This document shows positions 48,015 to 58,644 of a stretch of DNA of 64,000 nt, in pieces; positions within the stretch are counted from its first letter, which is position 1; each line of letters begins with the position of its first letter. The notes beneath the pieces were generated by a model. The model worked only from the letters and a program-made list of their open reading frames with translations, was not told the origin of the DNA and did not search any database. Origin of the DNA: Magnolia sinica (lineage: Eukaryota > Streptophyta > Magnoliopsida > Magnoliales > Magnoliaceae); contig NC_080583.1 of NCBI RefSeq assembly GCF_029962835.1, positions 65,891,158 through 65,955,157 on the forward strand, read 5' to 3'. A program made the position numbers and the translations under genes.

Positions 48015-48483
48015 ATTTAAATGGAAAATCCTTTGAAGGGGAAAACCACAAGGCACTCGAAGAGAGAAAACTACTATGAGAAATAGGATGATCCAATATT
48101 CTTCTGAACTTCTTTTTTTCCCCTAAGAACTTGAGGTGTTACATCAAATAGAGACACAAGTTTCCTCTTTGATAGCTCAACAGAACCTAAAAACTTTCTC
48201 ACAATAACACCTTTTTATCTTCAATCTTCCAAGCTTGTTTGGATAAGAAACCGAAACTCATAGAGACATTGTGTTGAAACAAAATTCCTAATCTTGGCAA
48301 GAAGACATCTCTTATGTCTTGCCCTTATGCACCAAAAAGAAGAAAAAGAAAAATACCCAAACCCTTTACTCTCTCTCAAAAACCATTAATAAAAGAAACC
48401 TTTTTTTTTCTTTTACTCTGTCTCCACAGACATGTGGGCCAATTCTCATGGGGCTAGACCCCACTATGAAACATACCAACGAT

Positions 48484-48500
48484 TTCCCCCTCTAAACCCA
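48484..48500 (-). promoter_or_regulatory. polypurine tract of the Copia element
   Basis: On the minus strand TTTAGAGGGGGAAAT is followed by CGTTGGTAT, close to the usual Copia arrangement of a purine tract and then TGTTGG at the 3' LTR start. It lies just downstream of the Copia C-terminal sequence. Confidence 0.6.
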
Positions 48501-48509
48501 TGAGGGCAC

Positions 48510-49725
48510 AACATACTTGGATGCCCACCTAGCACCAATATTGTCTAAGTCTATGCATGATTGTTGTTTCTCCTTAGCAACAGTCTACTTCATAACATCT
48601 GATGGATTCTGGTCAATTGTTTCTTCTCGAATTGTATCAACTTGTTCTCTGAAACATAGCATATCTAGTGATACTGAGCAGCTACGTGCTTGGTTTGAGA
48701 ATGAAATGTAGCATTCTCGCTCAAGTCAATGGACTCTGACTGTCACAATGGGTCGCATGCTTTTCCTACTTCAAGCCCAATTCTTGGAGAAATCTTTCAC
48801 CCACAACATCTCCTTGCCTGCTTCAGTGGCTGCAATATGTTCCGCTTTTTTTTGTGGAAAGAGCAACATATTTTTGCAACTTTGACTGCCAAGATACAAC
48901 TCCCTAGTAAAAGTGAGTAGATGTCCGTAAGTTGGCTTTCTATGATCAATGTCACATGCCATATCTGAATGCGTATCCTTCTGATGTTGTTTTTCAACAT
49001 CCAAATCATATGCACAACTCGGACATACCTTTTAATACCTGCGAATCCACTTGTTGCTTCTCAATGTTCCTTGCTCGGATTAGCAAGGTACTTTCTCACA
49101 ACACCCACTGCATGAGTAGTATTTGGCCTCATGCAAACTATAATGTACATTGAACTCCTTATTGCCAAGGATAGAAAAAATATACCATCTATTTATTATC
49201 CTTCTCAGTAGTGGGACATAACTTTCACTCAACTCGAAGTTATTGGAAATTGGTGTGCTGACAGGCATGGCATCCTTCATCTTGAACCTTTTAAGCACCC
49301 ATTCAATTCACTTCTCTTGTGATAACCACAATTTCTTAGCCTTCCTATCACTAGTAATCTTCATGCCCTGAATTTGTTGTGCAACATGAAGTCCTTAAGT
49401 CCAAGAAGCTGTCACAGGAATTGAAATCGGACTTATTTGTTCTCCTTCTAGGAGGTGGCTCTTAAGTTTTTCATGTCAAAGGAAAGGATGTGAACAATTC
49501 TTCCTTCTGTCTATCAATCTTGTTAGCATCTCGACCAGAAATCAGCATGCTATCAACACAGAGCAACATTTTTTCCCCAAAATTTTTATCGTAATGCTTT
49601 GGGATATGATTAATACAGTTAAAAATCATATTTTTGCATGTGTGTGTGTGTATGTGTGTGTGTGTGTGTGTGTGTTTCTCAAGAAAATGGCATTTTAAGT
49701 CACATTTTACTAACCACCATAGGCA
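48510..49725 (-). pseudogene. Copia pol remnant: reverse transcriptase and RNase H
   Basis: In minus order: a QxDVK-like DLKCHFLE (near 49690); a GT microsatellite and deletion; then MLLCVDSMLISGRDANKID (catalytic YVDD altered to CVDS). Next come the conserved tail LWLSQEKYIEWVLKRFKMKDA and PVSTPIS (49330-49220). The RNase H segment has DIDHRKPTYGHLLTF and HIAATEAGKEMLWVKDF (48990-48775). The C-terminus resembles REQVDTIREETIDQNPSDVM (48655-48598). Many frameshifts and stops are present. Confidence 0.82.
49637..49676. repeat. (GT)n microsatellite inside the Copia RT remnant
   Basis: GT repeats with two interruptions. They translate as the His-Thr repeat in the minus frame. Confidence 0.95.
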
Positions 49726-49730
49726 GCAGT

Positions 49731-50928
49731 TGGTGCAGGACATGGAAATTAAACATGATATGCAAGATTTCAGACTTTAGATCATACTAATTTAGAAACA
49801 TTCACAAAACTTTCACATCCTGCATAAAGTCAAGCATTCAATCAAGGAGAATCTACAAGGGTCCAAGCCTACACATGCTAGGGCTGGATCAATTAAAATT
49901 ATAGACCAAACAATGATCAAAGAAGAGTAGATTCATCCACACATGCAAAAGATTATTTCCCCAATCAAAGAGATTCACATGTTTCAATTCGGGAAACCCT
50001 AGGGTTGAAAAGGGGAAATAGAAATTGGGATTTAGGATAATTTCGGGTTGGGGTTAGGGAAATATGGTGAGAGAGGAGTGAAAGAGAGGAAAGAGAGAAC
50101 CTGGGATTAGTCCACGCGTGTGGGCAGCAAGCGGGCCTGACGCACTTGTGTGGATTGTGGCCCACACGTGTGTGGGGCCCCACGAACTCAAAAAGAGTCA
50201 ACAAAGGTTTGGTTGGCCATGGATAGGCCACCCACACCAATTTTCAGATCGAACGGATGACTGGTTTAAGCACAGTGCTCCGCCGAAGTTTCAACCCTCC
50301 TGCAGGGCCTGATTCTGGAAATCTGCTGTAGAGAAGGATTGACTGCAAAATAACGGTGGATTTGAAGGTTGAATGACTATATGAGAAGATGAATATGGAT
50401 GGTGGGAGATGGGGGTGATTTAAGATAGGTTTGGCTTCGCACCACGGTAGCTAGCCCTTCAAAGAAGGGAGAGTTTCGGACCTAATTAGGCTTCCACAAC
50501 TCAGAGATTTCGAGAAGCAGAAAACGTAGAAATTTTAATTCAATCTTCAATGAAAAAAACCTACAAAGGATTGCCTATTTATAAGAAAAACGTATACCCC
50601 AAAAGCCGCGCCATGTGCGCACCCTATTACTTAGAGACGAAGTAACAAAAATAACAACTAATCAAAGCAATCTAAACCATCCATGATATATCTAATAACA
50701 ATAATAAGCAAAACTCAAAGTACTAGATCATCTAGAGTAGTGGGCCACGATCATAAGATCCAATGGTGGGATCCACATGACGATTGGGTCCACTCCAGGG
50801 AACCAAAACACAGTCCTCTAGCTAGGAGGCCCTCCATGGACATTGTTATCGGTCGAGATCGACGGTGGGGCCCTCCTCCTTGCGTATGTGCGTAGGGTGG
50901 CGTGCGTGTGCGCTAGATGTCCCCATTA
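49731..50928 (-). repeat. 3' LTR of the chromovirus
   Basis: About 1,198 bases, co-linear with 56005-57114 plus 58348-58444. The boundary bases have mutated from TGATG...CATCA to TGGTG and CATTA. It contains a 'tatttataagaaaa' TATA-like block on the minus strand equivalent (50576-50590). Confidence 0.9.
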
Positions 50929-50943
50929 ACTCTCCCTGGCTGC
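50929..50943 (-). promoter_or_regulatory. polypurine tract of the chromovirus
   Basis: On the minus strand CCAGGGAGAGT lies directly before the 3' LTR start, the place where plus-strand synthesis would be primed. Confidence 0.55.
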
Positions 50944-51005
50944 GAAGATTTCGTCGCTGAGGAAACCAAACTCCTGAACCGCTTCAGGATGTCAGGATCA
51001 ACTCG

Positions 51006-52240
51006 TTAAAGCTCCTCCTCAGTGAGCCACGTACTATCTGAAGTTGGGCGTGACTTCCACTTAACTAGGTACTTTGAAACCCGCCGTCCGACGTTGATAT
51101 TATCTGATGGTCCAGAATATTCTTTATCTCTTCTCTGGGTGTGGGAAGGGAAGGTATGAGAGGTAGAGGCTGGGAAGAAGGGTCGGAAAGAGGCCATTGA
51201 TCAAAGAACAGGTTTGGGGAATCAGGATGGTTAGGCGAAAGGTTGGACAATGTATCAGGGGTCCCCTGAAAAGCAACTAGATCCTCCACATTGAATGTAG
51301 AACTAATTCCTATGGAAGGTAGAAGATCTACCACATATGCATTGAGACCGTTTCGTTTTATAATTTTGAATGATCCAGCGCAACGCGCGTGCAATTTACC
51401 AACGGCTCCCTAAGGGTACTGCTCTGGCCTGATGCGGACCATCACAGAGTCCCCTAATTGAATTCCTTGAAACATTTATGCTTGTCTGCAGAAAGTTTGT
51501 AATGTTCATTACTATTAATGATCTTTCGCCTGATTTCTTGATGCAATGAATGAATGTGATGCACAAAAGACTGCAGACTCTGATGGCCTATGGGACACTG
51601 ACATAGGGACAAGATCAATAGACTTCCTAGGTTTATAACCAGTAATGACTTCAAAAGGACTTAAACCTATGGACCTATTGACAAAACTATTAAATACAAA
51701 CTCGGCTATAGGTAGTACGGTGTCCCATGTCCTGGTGTGCTTCCCCACTAAATATCTGAGCAAACTCCCTAGGCTCCTATTGACCACGTCATTCTGACCA
51801 TCGGTCTAAGGGTGGTAGGCAGAAGAAAATTGGAGCCTAGTATTCATTATATGCTATAGTATCTTCCAAAAATAACTCATGAATCGCATGTCACGGTCAG
51901 ACACTGGTTTTTGGTAACCCATAAAGTTTGACGACCTTACTAAAGAACAACTTGGTAACATGAGATGCATCAAAGGTCTTAGAATAAGGAATGAAGTGGG
52001 CCATTTTAGAAAAATGGTCCACGACAACGAATATGGAATCATGTTTCCGAATAGTCTTGGGAGCCCAAGCACAAAGTCGATACTGATGTCATGCGAAGGG
52101 ATGAATGGAACTGGCAAAGGTGTGTATAATCTCATATTTTGCTTTTTCTGCTTTGCTAGTCGACAAGTACGACATTGCCCTATAATTTTGGCCACGTCTT
52201 GCTTGATGCTTGGCCAATAAAACCTATCCTCCACTAGGAC
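51006..52240 (-). pseudogene. integrase with C-terminal chromodomain
   Basis: The zinc-binding region ends with CRTCRLAKQKKQN (52234 onward). The core starts [15 protein letters not shown] (catalytic D in ISIDF). A frameshift follows, then NRSLGSLLRYLVGKHTRTWD and FVFNSFVNRSIGLSPFEV (51787-51515). The C-terminal GPF/Y-like module has FKIIKRNGLNAYVVDLLP (51394 onward). The chromodomain reads GRRVSKYLVKWKSRPTSDST and WLTEEEL (about 51095-51006). The chromodomain is what assigns the element to the chromoviruses; in that group it is thought to steer integration toward particular chromatin. Confidence 0.88.
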
Positions 52241-52291
52241 AATGGTTTTGTCTCGACTAAAATGACCCGTGACCCCACCTGAATGTAACTC

Positions 52292-52812
52292 CTAGACAAG
52301 AAAATCACGGAAGGAGGTGCGCGGTATGCATAAGTGATTACTCCTAAACAAATATCCGTCTAAAATCAAGTACTCACTGCTAGCACCTGACGGACTCTCT
52401 AATAACGACGCGTACACAACTCCAAAATCTGGGTACTCAGAATAATCCTCTCTAACACGCTCGAGGCCGGTGACTTCGACACTCATGGAAGTGAGTAACG
52501 CGACTCGACAACTCAATGCGTCGGCAGGCTTATTCTCTACACCGGTCTTGTGCTTAAGCACAAAAGTGTACTCTTGAAGGAATCGAACCCATTTGGCGTG
52601 CCTAGGGCTTAATTTCTTCTGATAGTTCAGATATCTCAAGGCCTCGTGATTTGAGAACAAGACGAATTCTTGCGGTAATAGATAATGACGCCAGTGGCGC
52701 AGTGATTGCACTACCGCATAGAATTCTTTGTCATACGTGGAGTATTTTTGCTTCGCCTCATTCAGTTTCTCACTAAAAAAGGCGACAGGGTGCCCTTCCT
52801 GACTAAGTACTC
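52292..52812 (-). pseudogene. RNase H domain of the chromovirus pol
   Basis: The frame 52711-52292 includes PQEFVLFSNHEALRYLNYQK, KWVRFLQEYTFVLKHKTGVE and NKPADALSCRV, the conserved end of Ty3 RNase H with its NxxADALSR-type motif. The preceding bases 52712-52812 carry the domain start in another frame. The region continues toward the integrase zinc finger. Confidence 0.87.
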
Positions 52813-54002
52813 CTATACCGACTCCTGACGCGTCGCATGCGACTTCAAAAGCTTTCGAAAAATTTGGAAGTCGTGTGACTGGAGCTCAGTCAGCCTGACC
52901 TTTATCTCCTTGAAGGCTTTTGAGGCTGCCTTCGTCCATTGAAACTCTCTCTTTTTTATACAATCCGTGATGGGAGCCATAATGGAACTGAAACCTCGAA
53001 TGAACCGCCTATAAAAGGTGGCCAAGCCGGGAAAGCTACGCACCTCGTGAATATTGCCGGGTTCAGGCCAATTGACAATGGCTTTGACCTTCTTGGGATC
53101 CGCCGACACACCCTCAGCTGACACAACAAAACCTAAGAAAACACTATTAGACATAAATGCACACTTCTTTGAGTTGGCGTACAATTTTTCGGCTCTAAGG
53201 ATCCCACAAACTCGCCTTAAATGGTTGAGGTATTGTTCCTTGGTCATGCTATAAATCAAGATATCGTCAAAGTAGACGACCAAAAACTTCCCCATGAAGG
53301 GCCTCAACACTTGGGTCATCACACACATGAAAGTACTTGGGGCATTAGTCAGCCCAAAAGGCATGACTGGCCACTCGTATAGCTCATCCTTCGCCTTCAA
53401 GGCTGTCTTCCACTCATCATCAGGGTGTACACGGATTTAGTGATAACTACTTTTGAGGTCAAATTTTGAGAAGATAATAGCGTTGGCCATCATATCCAAC
53501 ATGTTATCAAGATGCGGTATGGGGAACCGATACTTGACTGTGATTTTGTTGATTGCCCTACTATCAACACACATCCTCCATGTGTCATCGTTCTTAGGTG
53601 TACGAAGGGCGGGCATGGCACGCGGGCTCATGCTTTCTCGAATGAAACCCTTTTCTAGGAGCTCATCAATTTGTCTTTTCAACTCTGCATGCTCCTTTGG
53701 GTTCATTTGTAATGAGGGAGGTTTGGTAGAGTTGCCCCAGGGACTAAATTAATGGCATGCTGTATATCCCTCATATGGAGAAGCTCATTCGGTAGATCTT
53801 CAAGAAAGACGTCACGGAACTCATCTACTATCAAAATGGCCTCAGTGGGTAACTCTACACAAGCCTCTAGTGCACTCTCCCTAGCCACAAGGGCATGCAC
53901 CACCGAGTCCGATTCAGTCTCTTGCTCAAAGTCTTTGGCATTTAGAATATGGAGAGGCTTAGACTTGGACTTCGACTCCTTCAATTCCTTCGAGCTGCTC
54001 AC
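52813..54002 (-). pseudogene. reverse transcriptase of the chromovirus
   Basis: The entry segment (54002-53703) has VFLEDLPNELLHMRDIQHAI. The core has [20 protein letters not shown] and [20 protein letters not shown] (53706-53437). After a frame break come [14 protein letters not shown] and the catalytic [10 protein letters not shown] (53400-53240), so the active-site aspartates are intact. Then come [17 protein letters not shown] and the connection [16 protein letters not shown]. One stop and frameshift separate the halves at about 53400-53440. Confidence 0.9.
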
Positions 54003-54589
54003 ACCACTCTGTGGTGGACTCCTTTCCAGTCGTGTTCTTAGGTGGAAGTGGATTTAGCTTGACTTTCTTGCCCTCAAACCAAAATGTACACACATTTGAA
54101 CATCCAAATATGGTGATATCTCTCTCATAGAGCCAGGGCTTACCCAAAATAAGATGGCCAACATCCATGGGAACAACATCACACCAAAGTGTCTTTATAT
54201 GATCCAAACCGAATGGCAACAAGACAACGGTGCGAGACTGGATTGGAAATCCTATCAACCCAAGACACTCTATAGGGTTGAGGATGGGCTTCGAGCTTTG
54301 AGCCGAAACGGCTCACAATGCTAGTTGATGCCACATCGGCACAACTACCACTATCCACGAGCATCTTGCAACTCTTATCACCACACTTTGCATAGGTATA
54401 AAAGATTGTGTTGCGGCGCCAATCGTCAGTATTTTTTGCTTGGGCAAAGGCGCAACGCACAACTGGCAGGGTCGCATACTCTTGCGCTCCCTCATGCTCA
54501 TCACTGGGGATCTCTGTTGGCTCATACTCTTCCTCTTCACCGTCACTTTCTGGGGGCACTACTTCTACTTGCCCATCAATAAGGAGCAT
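54003..54589 (-). pseudogene. aspartic protease of the chromovirus
   Basis: An acidic linker (ESDGEEEEYEPTEIPSDEHE) precedes CGDKSCKMLVDSGSCADVAS, which holds the retropepsin DSG active site. Downstream VVPMDVGHLILGKPWLYERD and CTFWFEGKKVKLNPLPPKN are the conserved end of the domain. A frameshift at about 54180 divides it. Confidence 0.88.
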
Positions 54590-54599
54590 CTTGGTGCCC

Positions 54600-55626
54600 T
54601 CTTTCGTGCCGCACTAGTGGATAAAGTGACCAAACCCCTAACATCTAAAATACCTAATTGTATCACTTCTGCGCGAACCAGACCCGACAATTCCTTTACC
54701 CTTATCATCCTTGGGCCTAGACCGAGAACTACTGGAAGGTTTGTTTTGGTATCCGGTGCTAGGCTTAGCCCCAGAAGGGTTGGCCTTAACGCCAGAATCG
54801 CGAAACTCAAACCGCCTTCCCACAAATGCTTTGAGGTATTGCTCAACCTCCAACATTACTTGATACAACTATTTAAGAGTGTTTGTCCTTGGTGAGCAAC
54901 TTTCTCTTAGTGTTAGAATGGAGATCTGTCTTAAATCGAGCAAGAGTGAGTACGGGATCCTCATCAACTTCACATCGGGTCAAGTACTCTTCGAACTTCT
55001 CAATGTATTCAGCAATACTCATGGAACTTTGTTGAAGAGACTGCCATTCCTCAACCAACCTCAAGTGATAAGAGAAAGGAAGGTACTTTTCCTTAAGAGT
55101 TTCTTTCATTTCTCCCCAACGAACTATTGGGGGCTCCCTCGACTTTTCTTTCTTTCGCTCTAAGTAGCCCAAAACCTCTTAGCTTGGCCCACAAGCTTCA
55201 TCTTGGCGAATCGGACTCGATGAGCATCTGACATGTCATACCACTCAAAATAATTGTCCATATCTGCCAACCAATGTAGAAAAACTTTAGGGTCCAAGTG
55301 GCCATCAAACGTGGGGGCATTTACTATAACTCCTTTGAGATGTTGCTCATTGAGGTCATAGTGGTCTTGATGTACCTCACGGGATGGGTGCACGGGTGTG
55401 CGCCCATAACCGATTCCTTGGTCTATCCTCCTGACCACCTGCCTGAGATTGGACATCTTCTTCACTGGTAGGGTTTGTCCTGGGGGAGGTCTCTAGTTGG
55501 GTAATGCGCAAATCAAGCTGTTCAAAGCGTTAGTCCATATGTTGTTCCAAGCGCTTGTTCCAGGCGCTTACCCAAAGACTCAAACTGCTGGGTCAGCTTG
55601 TTCATTGACTCATGCAATTGCTCCAT
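54600..55626 (-). pseudogene. gag polyprotein of the chromovirus
   Basis: The likely start is ATG at 55626 (MEQLHESMNKLTQQFESLGK, a short coiled coil). The gag core contains NAPTFDGHLDPKVFLHWLAD (about 55330-55260) and LKEKYLPFSYHLRLVEEWQS (55100 region), then SIAEYIEKFEEYLTRC. A basic linker and a zinc knuckle at about 54640-54600 with in-frame stops (C..C.GFGHF....C) end it. At least three stops or frame breaks are present. Confidence 0.85.
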
Positions 55627-55988
55627 GTTTAGTGTAGGGTGCAAGCCAAAACCACGACCCGTACGTGTGAGCATACAACTACTAACTCAACTTAGGAACC
55701 TTCTAATACGACTATATGCGCCTAGATGGGATTAAATGCTCATGTAGGACTCTATATGGAGAAAATGACACAATACTACTCAATTTCCAGCAACCTGTCT
55801 GTCAAAAAAAATCTGTCAACAGAAAATCTGGCAAAGAAATATGCGGATTTTCTGATAGCAGAAAATTTAGCAGCCTATATTAGAAATTATGGACCTCTAA
55901 ACAACTCTATATGATGATACGTAATGCATAATGGACACAAATAACCTAAACTCTAAACATGCAATGCATTCCCCTATAAAAACCCTAA

Positions 55989-56000
55989 GCTTTGATACCA
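55989..56000 (-). promoter_or_regulatory. primer-binding site, initiator tRNA-Met type
   Basis: On the minus strand TGGTATCAAAGC lies four bases inside the 5' LTR end. The standard plant motif is TGGTATCAGAGC, complementary to initiator tRNA-Met; there is one mismatch. Confidence 0.82.
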
Positions 56001-56004
56001 AATT

Positions 56005-58444
56005 TGATGCAGGACATGAAATTCAAGTATGATGTGCAAGATTTTCAGGCTTTAGATCACACTAGTTCAGAAACAATTACACAAAATTCCACATTCCATA
56101 CAAAAGTTCAAACACTCAATCAAGGGGAATCTTATGTGGATCCAGGCCTACACATGCTAAGGCCAGATCAATCAAAATTATAGACCAAACAAGAATCAAA
56201 TGAGGGTAAATTCATCCACACATGCACAGAAATATTTCTCCAATCCAAGGGATTCAGAGATTTCAATTCGGGGAACCTTAAGGTTGAAGAAATGGCATAA
56301 AATTGGGGATTTGAGTAATTTAGGGTTAGGTTTAAGGATTTTGGGTGAAAGATTGGTGAAAGAGAGGAGGGACGAACCATAGAAGTGCCGCACATGTGGA
56401 CAATAACAATGGCCTAGACGCACGTGCGTGTGATCATAGACGCACATGTGTGGGGCCCACTATTCAGAAAAAGGCCACCTTGGCCCTAGTCGGCCAGAGA
56501 TGGACTCCAAAACCCCCAAATCTTAGCTCGATCCGATGCAAGGTTTGTGCGTGGTGCTCCGCTGAAGTTTCAGCCCTCCTGTAGGGCCAGATTCTGGAAA
56601 TTTGCTGTAGATGGAGAAACGGCTGCAAATATTGATGGATTTGCAGATGGAATGCTTATAGGAGGAGAAATATGGATGGAAGATTGTGGGGGCGAATCGG
56701 GATAGGTGTGGCTTCGAACCACCGTAGTTAGCCTTTCGAGGAAGGGAGGGTTTCACTCCCAATTGAATCTCCGCAACTTAGAAATTTAGAGGAGCAGAAA
56801 ACCGCAACAATTTTATTAATCTTCATTGAATTTAAAAAGACTACAAGGGGTGTCTATTTATAATAAAACCTTATACCCCAAAACTTGTGCCATGTGCGCA
56901 ACCTATTACTTGGCGACGAAGTAATAAAAAATAACAACTAATCAAAGCAATCTAAACCGTCCATGATACTTCTAATACCAATACTAAGCAAAATCCAAAG
57001 TACTAGATTAATTCGAATAGTGGGCCACGATCATGAGAACCCATGGTGGGATTCACGTGACTATCGGGTCCACTCCAATGAACCAAAACGCAGTCCTCTA
57101 AGTATAAGGCCCTCTGATGGGGACATCACGCGCACACGCGCACTCACGTTGTCCCCCCTACGCACGTATGCCAGAAGGAGGGCCCCACCGTCGATCTGGA
57201 TCGATGACGACGTCTAGGGAGGGCCTCCTACCTAGAAGACGAAGTTTTGATTCAAAAGAGTGGGCCCGTTAGTCAAGAAAAGCCCATCATGGAATCTCAT
57301 GATTGTGGCCCACTAGTCAGATTAATTTGATATTTTAGGTTTTACTTATTAATATTATTTAGAACATCATGGACTTTAGATTTCTTTAATTAGTTTTTAT
57401 TTTGGTTTACTTCATCGCCAAGTAATAGGTTGCGCACATGGCGTGAGTTTTGGGGTATAGAGTTTTCTTGTAAATAGGCACCCCTTGTAGCTTTTTTTTA
57501 ATTGATTGAAGATTAATAAAAATTCTGCGTTTTCCTACTCTCTAAGTTGTGAAGCCTAATTGGGTGCGAAGTCATCCCTTCATCGAAGGGTTAACTACTG
57601 TGGTGCGAAGCCACATCTATCCCGATTCACCCTCATCCATCGTCATCTCTACAATCCATCTTTTACCATCCCTTCTTCTCATCTCACCCCATCATTTACG
57701 CTTCGAATCAATCATCTATTGCAGCAGTTCTCCTCCTCACAGCAGAATTTCAGAATCTGGCCCTACAAGAGGGCTGAAACTTCGGTGGAGCACCACGCAC
57801 AAACCGTACATCGGATCGAGTTAAGATTTGGAGGTTTTGGAGTCCATCCCTGGCCGATTAGGGCCAAGGTGGCCTTTTTCTGAATAGTGGGCCCCACACA
57901 CGTGTGGCCGAGATCACACACATGTGCATCTGGGCCATTGTTGTTGTTCACGCGTGCGGTACTTCTCTGGTTCGTCTCTTTCCTCTCTTTCACTCCGCTT
58001 TCACCCAAAATCCCTAAACCTAACTCTAAATTACTCAAATCTCCAATTTTATGCCCCTTTTCTTACCCTAGGGTTCCTTGATTTGAAATTGGTGAATCCC
58101 TTGGATTAGGGATTGATTACTATGCATGTGTGGATGATTATTTCTTATCTTTGAGTATCGTTTGGTTCATAATTTTTATTGATCTAGCCCTATCATGTGT
58201 AGGCCTGGACCCGCATAGATTCCCATTAATTGAATGTTTGGACTTTCATGTGGGATGTGGAATTTGTGTAATTGTTTCTGAACTAACGTGATCTTAAGCC
58301 TGAAATCTCGCATATCATATTTAATTTTCATGTCCTGCATCACCCTCTCCGGACGTTGTCATTGATCCAGATCGATGGTGGGGCCCTTCTCCTCCTTGCG
58401 TAAGCGCGTAGGGGGGCATGCGTGTGCGCGAGATGTCCCCATCA
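56005..58444 (-). repeat. 5' LTR of the chromovirus, interrupted
   Basis: The LTR runs 56005-57114 and resumes 58348-58444. On the minus strand it starts TGATGGGGACATCTCG and ends CATGTCCTGCATCA. Its own length is about 1,207 bases, close to the 3' LTR. A solo LTR sits between. Confidence 0.9.
57115..58342 (+). mobile_element. solo LTR of the same chromovirus family, inserted in opposite orientation
   Basis: It starts TGATGGGGACATCA (57115), ends CATGTCCTGCATCA (58342), 1,228 bases, with perfect CCCTC duplications (57110-57114 and 58343-58347). Its sequence is the reverse complement of the surrounding LTR over its whole length. Conserved features include 'cttgtaaataggcaccccttgtag'. The short frames across it (57549-58109) have mirror-image versions in the neighbouring LTRs and are not genes. 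Confidence 0.92.
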
Positions 58445-58644
58445 ACTTGACTTGAATTCTTTCTTGCTTTCACTTTGTTAATTCACTCAGCTCTTTGGTG
58501 TCAAATCACCAACTAAAGGGCCTTGATAAAAGCAATATTGGAATCCTTTGGATATCCAAGGCAGACGCTGACATTCAATTTCCATGTAGTTGGTCATGCA
58601 TCATACCAATTTTTCCACACATCAGGCTTTAATGTGGTTTTCCT
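58445..58644. other. short unclassified spacer
   Basis: No gene or repeat recognised between the chromovirus 5' LTR and the LINE tail. Confidence 0.4.

Larger units (their letters stand above)
49731..58444 (-). mobile_element. Ty3 chromovirus retrotransposon, structurally complete, decayed
   Basis: LTRs of about 1.2 kb at 49731-50928 (3') and 56005-58444 (5', interrupted by a solo LTR) flank gag, protease, RT, RNase H, integrase and chromodomain in that order on the minus strand. A primer-binding site for initiator tRNA-Met (55989-56000) and a purine tract (50929-50943) adjoin the LTRs. Multiple stop codons and frameshifts make it non-autonomous. The outer flanks (gcagt / acttg) do not match as a target duplication, perhaps because the site was altered. 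Confidence 0.92.

Noticed and set aside
41389-49725. Copia gag (41389-42448) and Copia pol (48510-49725) as one interrupted element
   Set aside because: Both are on the minus strand, but gag lies downstream of pol, the reverse of Copia order, so they are separate elements unless rearranged.
57549-58109. Plus-strand frames of about 90-107 codons with similar peptides near 56200-56760 and 50000-50300
   Set aside because: They are mirror-image frames from three copies of the same LTR, in non-coding sequence.
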